A stretch of 64,000 nt of DNA from JAZDJP01 sp043803805 (GCA_043803805.1 JAZDJP010000104.1:1-64000); one strand, 5' to 3'; shown: positions 13,907-24,612, counted from the stretch's first letter. Numbers and translations: made by a program. Notes: a model not told the origin generated them from the sequence alone.

Positions 13907-16756
13907 ATGAGAACTTGGAGGTGGTGCGTTCCGGGGATCCTTTCGGTCCTTGCGGCGGGTTCTCTCCGGGCTGAGGATTTTTCAAGCGCCGCGGGTGTTT
14001 CCGGCGGGTTTTGCGTGCATTTGGGCTGCGGCGACGGCGCGCGCACGGCGGGAATCGCATCGACGGGACGGTTTGTCGTGCACGGGTGGGAGAAGGATCC
14101 CGCGCGCGTCGAGGCGGCGCGCAAGACACTTCTTTCGCGCGGGCTTTACGGCGTCGCGTCGGTGGACGGCGGGCCGCTCGATCCCCTTCCCTACCCGGAC
14201 AACCTCGCGGACATTGTCGTCGCGGATAATCTCGCGCGGCTCTTGTCGGAAGGGCTTTCCCTTGCCGAGGTCGTGCGCGTGACGGCGCCGGGCGGCGCGG
14301 CGTTATTCGGCGCCGGGCTTTCGGAAGGCGACGTCAAATCGCGCCTTTCCGACGCGGGGCTGAAAGAGGTTTCGGTGAAGAAATCGGGTGGGTGGACGGT
14401 GGTGCGCAAGCCCCGTCCGGCCGGTATGGACGAATGGACGAACTACGGTCACGACGCGGGCGGCGGGAAGGTGTCGGATGATGTCGCGCTCACGCCGCCG
14501 TCGGAACTCCGGTGGTCGGCCGGCCCTGTGTTGGCGGTATATTCCGGCGGCGCGGTGTCGGCCGGGGGGCGGAATTTCTACGTTGTGCGCCGGCAGGAGA
14601 TCCCCCTGGCGCCGGGCGAGGGAAGCGACGCGGGAGAGAAAGGCGCGGGATTGTTTCTGGTCGCGCGCGACGCGTGGAACGGCGTTCCCCTGTGGAAGTG
14701 TCCCATCCGGGGCGGCTATCTCGCCGCGGACGCGTCGCGCGTCTACGTCCATGAAGGCGGATCGGTCTCGGCGTTTGACGCGGCGACGGGCGCGCCGGCC
14801 GGATCGTTTTCCGGCGGCGGGCCGGGCGCCATTCTTCTTGCTGAAAAATGCCTCGCCGTTGTCGGCAAGACCATGGCCCGCGTGTACGACACGGCCACCG
14901 GGCGGGAATTGTGGAAGACGGGCGTGGCGAATCTGACGGACGCCGCGATGGGGGATGGCCGTTTCATCGTGTGCGACGACGGAAAGGTGATTGCGGCGTT
15001 TGGTCTGGCGTCCGGGAAACCGCTTTGGCGGGATGACGCCGCCGCGTGGAACGACGGCGCGGTGCAGATGATCTATTTGCGTCGCGGGACCCTGGTGGCC
15101 GTTTCGGCGAGGGAGAAAACATGCGTTCTGCGCGCGATCCAGCCGGCGGACGGGAAGGTGCTCTGGCGGCGTGAATTTCTCGAGGAGAAGAAGGATGCGA
15201 AGACGGAGTCGTATCTCGCGGACGGGCTCGTTTGGATTTATGACCGGGGGGCGCCCGCCTGGCTGGGGTTGGACCCGGCGACGGGGCAGGAAAAGCGGAA
15301 ATTCACCACCTTTGCTCCACACCAGTATTGCGCTCCCGATGCGGCGACCGACCGGTTTTTCATCCGTTCCCGCCCGTGCGATTTCGTTTCGTGGTCGGAC
15401 GGCAACGTCACGCCGTTCCGCGCCACGCGAACGGCGTGCAAAATTGGCACGTTCATGGCCAACGGTTTGTTGTATTCGCTGCCCGATTGCTGCGGATGCG
15501 TCCGTGGAGAAATCCACGGGTGCGCCGCTTTCGCGCCGGCGGGGATCGGGGGGCCGAAAGCGGATCCGCCGGAAAGCCCCGGCCGTCTGGAAACATTCGC
15601 CGCGGCCGCTCCGACGGCATCGGCGGCCGCTTTGGACGATTGGCCAACGTTCCGTCACGACGCGCGCCGTAGCGCGTCGAGCGCGTCATCCCTGCCGCAG
15701 GATCTCACACCTCTTTGGGAAGCCGCCCCGTGTGACCAAAAGGGGGCGCCCGGCGCCTTCCTTCCCGATTGGCGCGGGCGCCCGGAGGGGGATGATCCCG
15801 TGAGCCCCCCGGTTGTTTCCGGCGGTCGCGCGTACGTGGCGCTGCCGGATTTGCACCGCGTGGCGGCGTTCGACGCGGCGACGGGAAAACCGTTGTGGAG
15901 CCGCACGCTGGGAGGGCGGGTCGACACGCCCCCGACGATTCACGAGGGGGTGTGCCTGGTGGGGTGCCGGGATGGCCGTGTGTACGCGCTCTCGGCCTCG
16001 GACGGCGCCGTGCTTTGGCGTTTTCGCGCCGCGCCGGCGGAAAAGCGCGTGGTGGTGTTCGGGCAGACGGAATCAACGTGGCCGGTGGTGGGAGGGGTTC
16101 TGGTGGAGGAGGGCGTGGCCTGTGTCGCCGCGGGGCGGACGATGGACGTCGACGGCGGAATGTGGCAGTACGGGCTGGATCCGAAAAGCGGAAAACTCCT
16201 CCGGTCGGGGCGTCCCGAGGGCGGAGGCGTTGCGGATATCCTCGTGGGGAAACACGATGGAAAAGCCACCGACACCGCGCTTCGGGAGAGCGGTCGGTCG
16301 GTCGGAGGCCTCCTGGATCGCACGTGGCGGTGGTGGGGTGACTCGATGGACAGGTTCCATCTCAGAAGTTATGGCGGGGCGGTCGGCCAGGTGATCGCTT
16401 TCTCCGACGAACGCGTTTACGCGTATCGGGAGGGAAAGGGAAGAGCGAATGCGGGCCGCGCCATCACGGCGAGGGCGGTGGGGAAGGAGACCCAAGACCT
16501 GTGGAAACTGGATGTGCCGAGTACCCTGGAAGTGGACGCGTTGGCGGTGGCGGGCGACGCGCTTGTCGCGGCGCTCGGCGGCGGCATCCAGGCGGGGGCG
16601 AAGGGGGAATTGTGGGTGATTGACACGAAGGAGGGGAAGAAACTGCGGACGGCCGCGCTTGCCGCCGCGCCCGCGGCCGAAGGGTTGGCGGTCGCGGAAG
16701 GGCGAATCTATCTCTCGATGCGCGACGGGCGGTTGCGTTGCTTTGGCAAACGGTGA
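13907..16756 (+). CDS. Exported PQQ-propeller protein with methyltransferase-like N-terminal domain
   Basis: A 949-residue exported protein. The signal peptide (residues 1-22, ending SLRA) follows a GGAGG box. An earlier in-frame start at 13880 was rejected because it lacks that arrangement. Residues about 30-165 resemble a class I SAM-dependent methyltransferase: VHLGCGDGARTAGIAS (glycine motif I), VHGWEKDPARVEAARK and a D-P-L-P-Y-P-D-N-LADIVVAD stretch. The rest is an eight-blade-type propeller with PQQ-like repeats, such as AFDAATGKPLWSRTLGGRV, ALSASDGAVLWRF and GTRKLD-like strands. Its function is unknown. A SAM-dependent enzyme outside the cytoplasm would lack cofactor, so the head may be a degenerate binding domain. 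It lies 23 bases after priA. Confidence 0.75.
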   Translation: MRTWRWCVPGILSVLAAGSLRAEDFSSAAGVSGGFCVHLGCGDGARTAGIASTGRFVVHGWEKDPARVEAARKTLLSRGLYGVASVDGGPLDPLPYPDNLADIVVADNLARLLSEGLSLAEVVRVTAPGGAALFGAGLSEGDVKSRLSDAGLKEVSVKKSGGWTVVRKPRPAGMDEWTNYGHDAGGGKVSDDVALTPPSELRWSAGPVLAVYSGGAVSAGGRNFYVVRRQEIPLAPGEGSDAGEKGAGLFLVARDAWNGVPLWKCPIRGGYLAADASRVYVHEGGSVSAFDAATGAPAGSFSGGGPGAILLAEKCLAVVGKTMARVYDTATGRELWKTGVANLTDAAMGDGRFIVCDDGKVIAAFGLASGKPLWRDDAAAWNDGAVQMIYLRRGTLVAVSAREKTCVLRAIQPADGKVLWRREFLEEKKDAKTESYLADGLVWIYDRGAPAWLGLDPATGQEKRKFTTFAPHQYCAPDAATDRFFIRSRPCDFVSWSDGNVTPFRATRTACKIGTFMANGLLYSLPDCCGCVRGEIHGCAAFAPAGIGGPKADPPESPGRLETFAAAAPTASAAALDDWPTFRHDARRSASSASSLPQDLTPLWEAAPCDQKGAPGAFLPDWRGRPEGDDPVSPPVVSGGRAYVALPDLHRVAAFDAATGKPLWSRTLGGRVDTPPTIHEGVCLVGCRDGRVYALSASDGAVLWRFRAAPAEKRVVVFGQTESTWPVVGGVLVEEGVACVAAGRTMDVDGGMWQYGLDPKSGKLLRSGRPEGGGVADILVGKHDGKATDTALRESGRSVGGLLDRTWRWWGDSMDRFHLRSYGGAVGQVIAFSDERVYAYREGKGRANAGRAITARAVGKETQDLWKLDVPSTLEVDALAVAGDALVAALGGGIQAGAKGELWVIDTKEGKKLRTAALAAAPAAEGLAVAEGRIYLSMRDGRLRCFGKR

Positions 16757-16785
16757 TTTTTATCGGCATTCGGAATTTCATCCGA

Positions 16786-16830
16786 CTCCCCGACTCCGAG
16801 ACTCCAAGACTCTCGGACTCCCAGACTTCT
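16786..16830 (-). repeat. GACTC 8-bp degenerate tandem repeat
   Basis: GACTCCCC-GACTCCGA-GACTCCAA-GACTCTCG-GACTCCCA-GACTTC between the convergent ends of the PQQ gene and livF. Confidence 0.8.
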
Positions 16831-16834
16831 TTTG

Positions 16835-17536
16835 TTATTCCCCCAGGTATGCTTCGATTACCCTCGGGTCATGGAGGAGATTCTCCGCCGTGTCGGAAAG
16901 CGCGACGCGGCCGAGTTCCAGCACGTAGCCGCGGTGGGCACGTTTCAGCGCCTGGCGGGCGTTTTGCTCCACCAGTAAAATGGTAACGCCGGATTCGTTC
17001 AGTTCCCGGATCGTCTGGAAGATGACGGGGATGAGGCGCGGCGAGAGCCCCAGCGACGGCTCGTCCAGCAATAACAATTTCGGCCGCGCCATGAGCGCCC
17101 GGCCGATGGCGAGCATTTGCTGCTCCCCGCCGGAGAGGGTTCCCCCGGGCTGGCGGGCGCGGTCCTTCAAGATGGGAAAGAGCCGGTGGACGCGGTCGAG
17201 ATCCGTCCCGACGCCGGCGTCCGTCCGGAGGAAGGCGCCCATCTCCAGATTTTCCCGGACCGACAGGCGCGGGAATATGCGGCGCCCCTCGGGCACCTGG
17301 GACATGCCCTTCGCCACGATGGTGTGGGTCGGAAGCCCCTCGATCCGTTCCCCCCGGAACGTGATTTTCCCGCCGCGCGCCGGGAGGGCTCCCGATAGCG
17401 TCATGAGGAGGGTGGTTTTCCCGGCGCCGTTCGCCCCGATGAGGGTGACGATTTCCCCCTCACCGACGCGGAGGTCCACCCCCTTCAGCACCTCGATGGG
17501 GCCGTAGCCCGCATGCAGATTCTCAACCGACAGCAT
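16835..17536 (-). CDS. livF: Branched-chain amino-acid ABC transporter, ATPase LivF
   Basis: A 233-residue ATPase with Walker A GANGAGKTTLLMTL, signature LSGGEQQMLAIGRAL, Walker B LLLLDEPSLGLSP and the H-loop region TILLVEQNARQALK typical of LivF. I chose the start at 17536 (MLSVENLHAGYG) because GGAGAGG is 6 bases upstream. An ATG at 17560 would add eight residues. It is the last gene of livK-H-(insert)-M-G-F and partners LivG as the second ATPase of the importer. Confidence 0.92.
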   Translation of the reverse strand: MLSVENLHAGYGPIEVLKGVDLRVGEGEIVTLIGANGAGKTTLLMTLSGALPARGGKITFRGERIEGLPTHTIVAKGMSQVPEGRRIFPRLSVRENLEMGAFLRTDAGVGTDLDRVHRLFPILKDRARQPGGTLSGGEQQMLAIGRALMARPKLLLLDEPSLGLSPRLIPVIFQTIRELNESGVTILLVEQNARQALKRAHRGYVLELGRVALSDTAENLLHDPRVIEAYLGE

Positions 17537-17585
17537 GAAATGCCTCTCCGACATTCCCATTCATCATTCCGCATTCATCATTTCT

Positions 17586-17624
17586 TCAGACTCCCAGACT
17601 CGGTGACTCGCTGACTCGCCGACG
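17586..17624 (-). repeat. GACTC 8-bp degenerate tandem repeat
   Basis: CAGACTCCCAGACTCGGTG followed by ACTCGCTGACTCGCCGAC, in the gap between livG and livF. Confidence 0.75.
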
Positions 17625-17626
17625 GC

Positions 17627-18391
17627 CTATCCTTCCTTGCCCAGATACGCCTCGATCACACGCGGGTTCTTCCGCACCTCCTCCGGGGCCCCCGTCGCGA
17701 TTTTTTCGCCGTGGTCCAGGACGCAAACGTAGTCGGAGATGCCCATGACGACCTTCATGTGGTGCTCGATGAGCAGGATGGTGATGCCGTCGTCCCGGAT
17801 TTTCCGGATGAGTGCCATGAGGTCGGCGGCTTCCTGCGGGTTCATCCCGGCGGCGGGCTCGTCCAATAACAACAGATTCGGCTCGGTGGCCAGCGCCCGC
17901 GCGATTTCGAGGCGCCTCTGGGCCGCGTAGGGGAGGTTCCGGGCGGTCTCGTCCGCCCGGCCGGCGATCCCCATGAACCGGAGGAGCCCGAGCGCCTTCT
18001 CCCGCGTCTCGGCCTCCTCCCGGCGCATCCGCGGGGTGCGGAGGAGGCTCGCCACCACCCCGGCGCGCGTCCGGCAGGTCCGGCCCGTCATGACGTTTTC
18101 GAGGGCCGTCATGTCGGGGAACAGGCGGATGTTCTGGAACGTGCGCGCCATCCCGAGCGCGGCCCGCCGGTGGGGGGGCAGTCTTGCCAGGGACCGCGTC
18201 TTGAAAAAAATCTCCCCCTTCGTCGGGTCATAAATCCCGGTCAGGCAGTTGAACAGCGTCGTTTTCCCGGCGCCGTTCGGGCCGATGAGACTATAGATAC
18301 ATCCGTCCGGGACGGCGAGGGTCACCCGGTGGACGGCCTTCAGGCCGCCGAACGTCTTCGTCAGGGATTTGATCTCAAGGATGTATTTCAT
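17627..18391 (-). CDS. livG: Branched-chain amino-acid ABC transporter, ATPase LivG
   Basis: A 254-residue ATPase with Walker A GPNGAGKTTLFNCLTG, a LivG-type degenerate signature LPYAAQRRLEIARAL, Walker B LLLLDEPAAGMNPQEAADL and H-loop ITILLIEHHMKVVMGI. The C-terminal KNPRVIEAYLGKEG tail is typical of the subfamily. It sits between livM and livF on the minus strand. The gap to livM holds a TTTCC-based inverted repeat. Confidence 0.92.
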   Translation of the reverse strand: MKYILEIKSLTKTFGGLKAVHRVTLAVPDGCIYSLIGPNGAGKTTLFNCLTGIYDPTKGEIFFKTRSLARLPPHRRAALGMARTFQNIRLFPDMTALENVMTGRTCRTRAGVVASLLRTPRMRREEAETREKALGLLRFMGIAGRADETARNLPYAAQRRLEIARALATEPNLLLLDEPAAGMNPQEAADLMALIRKIRDDGITILLIEHHMKVVMGISDYVCVLDHGEKIATGAPEEVRKNPRVIEAYLGKEG

Positions 18392-18397
18392 TGAAAG

Positions 18398-18473
18398 GTT
18401 TCCGGTTTCCTGTTTCCCGTTTCCCGTTTCCGGTCGGATGCGTCCGGAAACTGGAAACTGTAAACTGGAAACT
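18398..18473. repeat. GTTTCC tandem / inverted repeat between livM and livG
   Basis: Several GTTTCCGG/GTTTCCCG/GTTTCCTG units at 18398-18433, then the complementary CCGGAAACTGGAAACTGTAA run at 18444-18473. The two halves can fold into a long imperfect hairpin inside the liv operon. Confidence 0.7.
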
Positions 18474-19770
18474 AATGCTCTCCGTCAGATCGTTCCAGTG
18501 TCCTTCCTAAAAGCCCCCGGGGCCGGAACATCATGAGGAGCACCATCACCGCGCCGAGGAGGAGTTTCCGGTAATCCTGGAGGTCCGGGAACTGGTCCCG
18601 GAGAAGCGTCGGGACCACGTGGAGAATCGCCGCGCCGAGCGCGACCCCGAGCGGGCGGCCCATCCCGCCGAGGACCACCATGGCGAGGATCAATATGGAT
18701 TCTTCGAAATTGAACGTGTCGGGGCTGATGAATCCGTCGTGGGCCACGTAGAACACCCCGGCCAGACCCGCCACCCCCGCCGAAAGGGTGAAGGCGAAGA
18801 GTTTCAACCCGACGGTGTTGATCCCGGTCGCCCCGGCCGCCAGTTCGTCCTCCCGCATCGCGAGAAGCCCCCGTCCCGTCCGCGACCTCTGGAGCCGTCC
18901 GGCGAGAAACATGGTGAGCGCCGCGAGCGGCAGGATCATTCCCCATGCCACCGCCACCTCGGGGATGGTGTGGTCGAATACCGTGAACGCGTGCAGGCGC
19001 AGGTATTCCGGCACCACGATCCCCTGCTCGCCGAGCGTGAGGGCGGGGAGGTTCTTGCAGAGGTAGCGCACGGTCTCCCCGAATCCGAGCGTGACGATGG
19101 CGAGGTAGTCGCTCCGGAGGCGGAGCGACGGCAACCCCACGAGGAATCCCGCGGCCGCGGCGAGCGCCGTCCCGACCGGGAGCGCCGCCCAGAACGGGAT
19201 CTGGAGGAAATGGGCGAGAATCGCGAACGTATACCCGCCGATGGCCGCGAACGCCGCGTAACCGAGGACGAGAAGTCCCGCCATCCCCACGACGAGGTTC
19301 AGCCCCTGCGCCAGCAATATATAGAAGGCGGTCCGGACGAGATAATTGTCCATCTGCATCGGCGACGCGACGAGCGGCAGAGCCAGGAGAAGCGGCAGGG
19401 CGATCCACCCGGCCACGGGGGCCGCGCGGCGGAGGGGTTCGGCCAGCGTGAGGTGGGGGAGGCGAATCCCTCGCCGGCGCCAGATGGCCACGCCCGCCGC
19501 CGCCGCGATCGCCCCCGCCAGCGCCGCGAGAAGCCCCGGCCGCCCGGCGAGCGTCCCCGGCAGAGCGGCCAGCCACTTCAGGCGTTCCCGGTTCCATGTG
19601 GCCGTCTTCCCATCGAAGGCGATCCAGGCGAGGGGGAAGGTGATGAGGAGAATCCAGACGAGCCAGGCGGAGAGGGAGCCGAGACGGCGAAGAAGTGATG
19701 AGTGCCGGGCAGGGAGTGCTGAGTGACGGGCAGGAAGTGCTGAGTGCTGAGTGCTGGGTGCTGAGTTCAT
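18472..19770 (-). CDS. livM: Branched-chain amino-acid ABC transporter, permease LivM
   Basis: A 432-residue permease with about ten hydrophobic helices. The core LVVGMAGLLVLGYAAFAAIGGYTFAIL and SDYLAIVTLGFGETVRYL blocks are LivM signatures. NFEESILILAMVVLGGMGRPLGVALGAA is the conserved C-terminal loop. The first ~27 residues (MNSAPSTQHSALPARHSALP...) are not LivM-like. They are translated from the CAGCACTC/GAGTGCTGA repeat family. No ribosome binding site is seen before the ATG, so the true start may be a downstream non-ATG codon. Confidence 0.87.
   Translation of the reverse strand: MNSAPSTQHSALPARHSALPARHSSLLRRLGSLSAWLVWILLITFPLAWIAFDGKTATWNRERLKWLAALPGTLAGRPGLLAALAGAIAAAAGVAIWRRRGIRLPHLTLAEPLRRAAPVAGWIALPLLLALPLVASPMQMDNYLVRTAFYILLAQGLNLVVGMAGLLVLGYAAFAAIGGYTFAILAHFLQIPFWAALPVGTALAAAAGFLVGLPSLRLRSDYLAIVTLGFGETVRYLCKNLPALTLGEQGIVVPEYLRLHAFTVFDHTIPEVAVAWGMILPLAALTMFLAGRLQRSRTGRGLLAMREDELAAGATGINTVGLKLFAFTLSAGVAGLAGVFYVAHDGFISPDTFNFEESILILAMVVLGGMGRPLGVALGAAILHVVPTLLRDQFPDLQDYRKLLLGAVMVLLMMFRPRGLLGRTLERSDGEH
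19680..19770. repeat. GAGTGCTGAG / CACTCAGCA repeat tract
   Basis: Repeated GAGTGCTGAGTG and GCCGGGCAG/GACGGGCAG words in imperfect tandem. The tract overlaps the annotated 5' end of livM. Related tracts occur at 22935-22975 and 38575-38615. Confidence 0.7.
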
Positions 19771-19801
19771 GGAAGTGGCGAAGTTGTGTTTGTGGAAGGC
19801 G

Positions 19802-20650
19802 TCATGGGATATAACGTGCCGTTGTTATGCTCCAGGTTCCAAGCAGGTTGGCAAGAACGGTGACTTGAGCGATAGCGATTGATGCCCCGTGGGCCAGTGT
19901 AATATTTTTTCGGTGTTGAACGGGGACGAGAAGATAACTAATCATGAGAATGGCATTGGAAAAGACGAATCCAATGATAGTCAACATGATTAAATAGGGT
20001 TGTTCCATGTGCCAATGCATTACGTTTGCGGTTGTGGAGATAAGATAGGTTAATGTTAGATTGGCATAGGCACTTGTCAGGCAAAATGCGAGAGGTGAAA
20101 TCCACATGAGAATATTGGATAGGGTTAAAGTTTGGAATTTCAGGGTTTGTAGCCGAGGATATATCGTTGCGACGCGGAGATAGATTGCGCACCAGAGAGA
20201 AAGTGCGGTTAACACGATCGGCCAACGGAAAAGTTCTCGGATGTCTTTGAAAATTATTCCGGCGGGTGTGCCCATTGGGGAAGTGCAATGGATTGGTTCT
20301 TCAGCGGTGCGGTAATGCGGGAAACCTGGACCGAAGGCAGGATAGCATGAGAGTGCGATGCCGATAAGTAGAAATATGCCGCATGCGAGGGTGGTTCTGG
20401 AAATGATGGTAAAAGGTTTTGATGGATGAATGACGAGGGTGGTTACTGCAAACGAAAAAAACAGACATGCAAATGAGCATAACCATGAAATGTAATATGG
20501 TATTGCGTATTGCCCGTAACCTGTTTCCGAGACCATCAGGATCAGAAACGAGAGAATGAGCGCGGTGATGCTGGTAATCAGTCTCTCGCGGGGACTGGCG
20601 AGAAGGGATTGAAATGGTATTCGATTCCGTTTCCCAGATTCATCATTCAT
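19802..20650 (-). CDS. AT-rich multi-pass membrane protein inserted in the liv operon
   Basis: A 282-residue protein with about seven hydrophobic helices (ITALILSFLILMVS; ISWLCSFACLFFSFAV; FLLIGIALSCYPAF; VLTALSLWCAIYL; ILMWISPLAFCLTS; IMLTIIGFVFSNAILMISYLL). No family was recognised. Base composition is clearly more AT-rich than the liv genes on either side. Repeat tracts flank it on both sides (19680-19770 and 20660-20755). It separates livM from livH, which are normally adjacent, so it looks like a recent insertion. Cotranscription with liv is possible because it has the same orientation. Confidence 0.6.
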   Translation of the reverse strand: MNDESGKRNRIPFQSLLASPRERLITSITALILSFLILMVSETGYGQYAIPYYISWLCSFACLFFSFAVTTLVIHPSKPFTIISRTTLACGIFLLIGIALSCYPAFGPGFPHYRTAEEPIHCTSPMGTPAGIIFKDIRELFRWPIVLTALSLWCAIYLRVATIYPRLQTLKFQTLTLSNILMWISPLAFCLTSAYANLTLTYLISTTANVMHWHMEQPYLIMLTIIGFVFSNAILMISYLLVPVQHRKNITLAHGASIAIAQVTVLANLLGTWSITTARYIP

Positions 20651-20659
20651 AATTCATCA

Positions 20660-20753
20660 TTCCGCATTCGGCATTCGAAATTCGCCATCCCTGCTTCGCC
20701 CAAGGGCTTCGCAGGGTCCTCCGAAGCTTTAGCGGAGGAGGATCGAAATTTCA

Positions 20754-20756
<3 letters not shown>
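20660..20756 (-). repeat. REP-like double-hairpin element, copy 1 (minus)
   Basis: The reverse complement of the element at 24703-24790. It contains CCCTGCTTCGCCCAAGGGCT...GCAGGG and TCCTCCG-AAGCTTTAG-CGGAGGA stems, flanked by CGAAATT words. It lies between the inserted membrane gene and livH. Confidence 0.75.
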
Positions 20757-21778
<1,022 letters not shown>

Positions 21779-21779
<1 letters not shown>

Positions 21780-22897
21780 TATTTGCACATCACGAACTTG
21801 CCGTCCTTCACCGTCCACATGACGTAGAAGGAATTGCGGATGTCGCCCTTGGCGTCGAAGGCGATTTTCCCGAGCGCGCCCTCGTGGACCGTGCCGCGGA
21901 TGGCCGCGGACACGGCCTTCCCATCGGTGGCGCCGGCCTTCGCGATGGATTTGATCAATATATTCGCGGCATCGTAGGCGTAGACCGCGTAAGGGCCGCG
22001 CAGACCGAACCGGGCGTCGTATTTTTTCACGAAATCCGCGGCGGTGGGGACCGTGGCGAGGTCGGGCGCGAACGTGAGGAAGCTTCCCTCCGCGGCGGTT
22101 TGGCCGGTCTTGAGGAACTCCGGGTCAATCACGCCGTCCCCGCTCATGAACGGCGCCGTAAGGCCGATGTCCCGCGCCTGGCGCACGAGCGGACCCCCCT
22201 GGTGGTAGATGCCGCCGAAGTACCAGAGATCGGGGGATTTCGTTTTGACGGCGTCGAGGATGGCCCGAAAATCCTTCTCCTCCTTGGGGAATCCGCCGTA
22301 GTGGACGATGGCGCCGGGGCCGAGCCGTTTTTCCACCTGCTTTTTGAATTCGTCCGCGAGTCCCTGGCCGTAGGTCGTCTTGTCGTGCAGGACGGCGAAT
22401 TTTTTGGCGCCGACCGTGTCAATGGCGTAATCCGCCCCGATGGGGCCCTGTTGGTCGTCGCGGCCGCAGAGCCGGAAGACGTCCCCATAGCCGCGGTCGG
22501 TCACCTGGGGATTCGTGGCGGAGGGGGTGATGAGCGGGATGCCCGCCTCGTGGTATTTCTCCGAGGCGGGGATGGTGCAGCCGCTGTTGAAATGGCCGAT
22601 GACGCCGGCGACGCCCTCGTTGACGAGTTCCCGGGCGACCGGGACGGCCATCTTCTCCTGGGCCTCGTCGTCGCGCCGGACGATGACGATTTTTTTACCC
22701 AGGACCCCGCCCTTCTCGTTCCACTCATCCACCGCGAGGGTGACGCCGTTGATGATATCCGTCCCGAACCGGCTCTGGGGCCCCGTGAGGGGGCCGGCCA
22801 TCCCGATCTTGATGACGGCGGGGGCGGGCGCGCCCCGGCCGCAGCCGAAGGCGGTCAGTGCCAGAAGGGTCAGGATTGCGGGAAGGGGGCGGGGCAT
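21779..22897 (-). CDS. livK: Branched-chain amino-acid ABC transporter, binding lipoprotein LivK
   Basis: A 372-residue periplasmic-binding protein of type I fold. The signal ends in a lipobox (ALTAFGCG), so it is membrane-tethered. The mature protein has the family start IKIGMAGPLTGPQSRFG, GVTLAVDEWNEKGGVLGKKI and GVAGVIGHFNSGCTIPAS, and the YAVYAYDAANILIKSIAKAGA block. It captures branched-chain amino acids or related ligands for LivHMGF. AAGGAG precedes the ATG. It is the first gene of the operon. Confidence 0.92.
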
Positions 22898-22989
22898 GGG
22901 AGGGCTCCTTAACCGTCGCTCGTTTCACGTGTCAGCAAGAGTGCTGAGTTCTGAGTGGAGAGTGCTGAGTTGAAGGAAACCTGTTCTGA

Positions 22990-24582
22990 TTAAATTTCCA
23001 CATGACGGCTCCTGCCCTCCGCGTCCTTCCACAATTTGTATTCGATGCTGTCCAGGAGGGCCTGCCAGCTCGCTTCGATGATGTTTTCCGAAACGCCCAC
23101 CGTCCCCCAGAGGTCCTTCTCGTCGCGGCTTTCGATGGTGACGCGCGTCCGGGCGCCGGTGGCGGCCTTCGGGTTGATGATGCGGACCTTGTAGTCCACG
23201 AGTTGGAGTTTCCGGAGTTCCGGGAAGTGCGGCACGAGCGATTTCCGGAGCGCCGCGTCGAGGGCGTTCACGGGGCCGTTGCCCTCGGCGGTCGTCTCCG
23301 AGACCTCGCCGCCCACGTGGATGCGCACCGTCACCTCCGAGATGGGGGGATGGTGGGCGTCCCAGCGTTCCATGGCGACCTGGTAGCCCAGCGGCTCGAA
23401 GTGGGGCTTCCAGGCGCCGGCGAGTTTCTGCACCAGCAACAAAAACGACCCTTCCGCCGCCTCGTACTGGAACCCGCTGTTTTCGAGTTTCTGGACGTAG
23501 GAGAGAATTTTCCGGGTGAGCTTGTCGTCCTTCCCGAGATCGAGCCCCTTCACCTTGGAGAGGACCCCCGACCGGCCCGAGAGTTCCGACACCAGAATCC
23601 GCCGCTCGTTCCCGACCGACGCCGGCGGGATGTGCTCGTAGGTGACCGGGTTCTTCTCGATGGCGTTGATGTGGACCCCGGCCTTGTGGGCGAATGCGCT
23701 GGCGCCCACGAAGGGCCGGTGGCTGTCGGTGGCGAGGTTCATCACCTCGGCGATGTAGCGGCTGGTCTCGGTGAGTTTGGCGAGGGCGCCGTCGCGGAGG
23801 CACAATTTGCGCATCTTGAGGATGAGGTTCGGGACGATGGACACGAGGTCCGCGTTGCCGCATCGCTCCCCGACGCCGTTCATGGTGCCCTGGACGTGGA
23901 TGCACCCGGCGCGCACTGCGGCGAGGGAGTTGGCGACCGCCACATCGGCGTCGTTGTGGGCGTGGATCCCGAGCGGCAGGCGGACCTTCGCGGCCACCGC
24001 CCGGACGATGGATTCCACCTCGTCGGGAAGGGCGCCGCCGTTCGTGTCGCAGAGGACGAGCAGGGACGCCCCGCCCTCCGTTGCCGCGATCAGCGTCTTC
24101 ACCGCGTAATCCGGGTTGTGTTTGTAGCCGTCGAAGAAGTGCTCGGCGTCGTAGATGACCTCCGGGCCCCGGGATTTCAGGAATTTCACAGACTCCTCGA
24201 TCATCTTGAGGTTTTCGGAAAGGGGCACCTTGAGGGCTTCTTTTACGTGAAAGTCCCACGACTTGCCGAAGATGGTGACGACCGGGGTTCCCGTTTCGAT
24301 GAGGGCCTGCAAACTCGGGTCGTCCGCGGCGGCGAGATTGGCCCGGCGGGTGCTGCCGAAGGCGACGAGGCGGCTGTGTTTCAGGCCCTCCGCCTTGAGC
24401 TGGGCGAAGAGCTGAAGGTCCTTTGGGTTCGAGAACGGCCAGCCGCCCTCGATGAAGTCCACGCCGAACCCGTCGAGGGCGCGCGCGATGAGAAGTTTGT
24501 CCTCGAGGGAGTACGAAACCCCCTCGGCCTGGCTCCCGTCGCGGAGCGTGGTGTCGTAGATGGCGACGCGCGGGTCGGGCAT
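22990..24582 (-). CDS. cimA: (R)-citramalate synthase
   Basis: A 530-residue enzyme of the LeuA/homocitrate synthase family. The N-terminal motif YDTTLRDGSQAEGVSYS, the IEGGWPFSNPKD block and the metal-binding H-x-H in GIHAHNDADVAVANSLAAV are visible. The C-terminal regulatory LeuA-dimer domain runs from about residue 385. The length and the DGSQAEGVSYSLEDKL variant fit the long citramalate synthase type rather than isopropylmalate synthase. It condenses acetyl-CoA and pyruvate in the threonine-independent isoleucine route, fitting the neighbouring branched-chain transporter. ATG 24582 or 24588 are both possible; a GGGGGG tract lies upstream. Confidence 0.87.
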   Translation of the reverse strand: MPDPRVAIYDTTLRDGSQAEGVSYSLEDKLLIARALDGFGVDFIEGGWPFSNPKDLQLFAQLKAEGLKHSRLVAFGSTRRANLAAADDPSLQALIETGTPVVTIFGKSWDFHVKEALKVPLSENLKMIEESVKFLKSRGPEVIYDAEHFFDGYKHNPDYAVKTLIAATEGGASLLVLCDTNGGALPDEVESIVRAVAAKVRLPLGIHAHNDADVAVANSLAAVRAGCIHVQGTMNGVGERCGNADLVSIVPNLILKMRKLCLRDGALAKLTETSRYIAEVMNLATDSHRPFVGASAFAHKAGVHINAIEKNPVTYEHIPPASVGNERRILVSELSGRSGVLSKVKGLDLGKDDKLTRKILSYVQKLENSGFQYEAAEGSFLLLVQKLAGAWKPHFEPLGYQVAMERWDAHHPPISEVTVRIHVGGEVSETTAEGNGPVNALDAALRKSLVPHFPELRKLQLVDYKVRIINPKAATGARTRVTIESRDEKDLWGTVGVSENIIEASWQALLDSIEYKLWKDAEGRSRHVEI

Positions 24583-24612
24583 GGTCATTTTCCCCCCGGA
24601 CAAACAGGCGGG

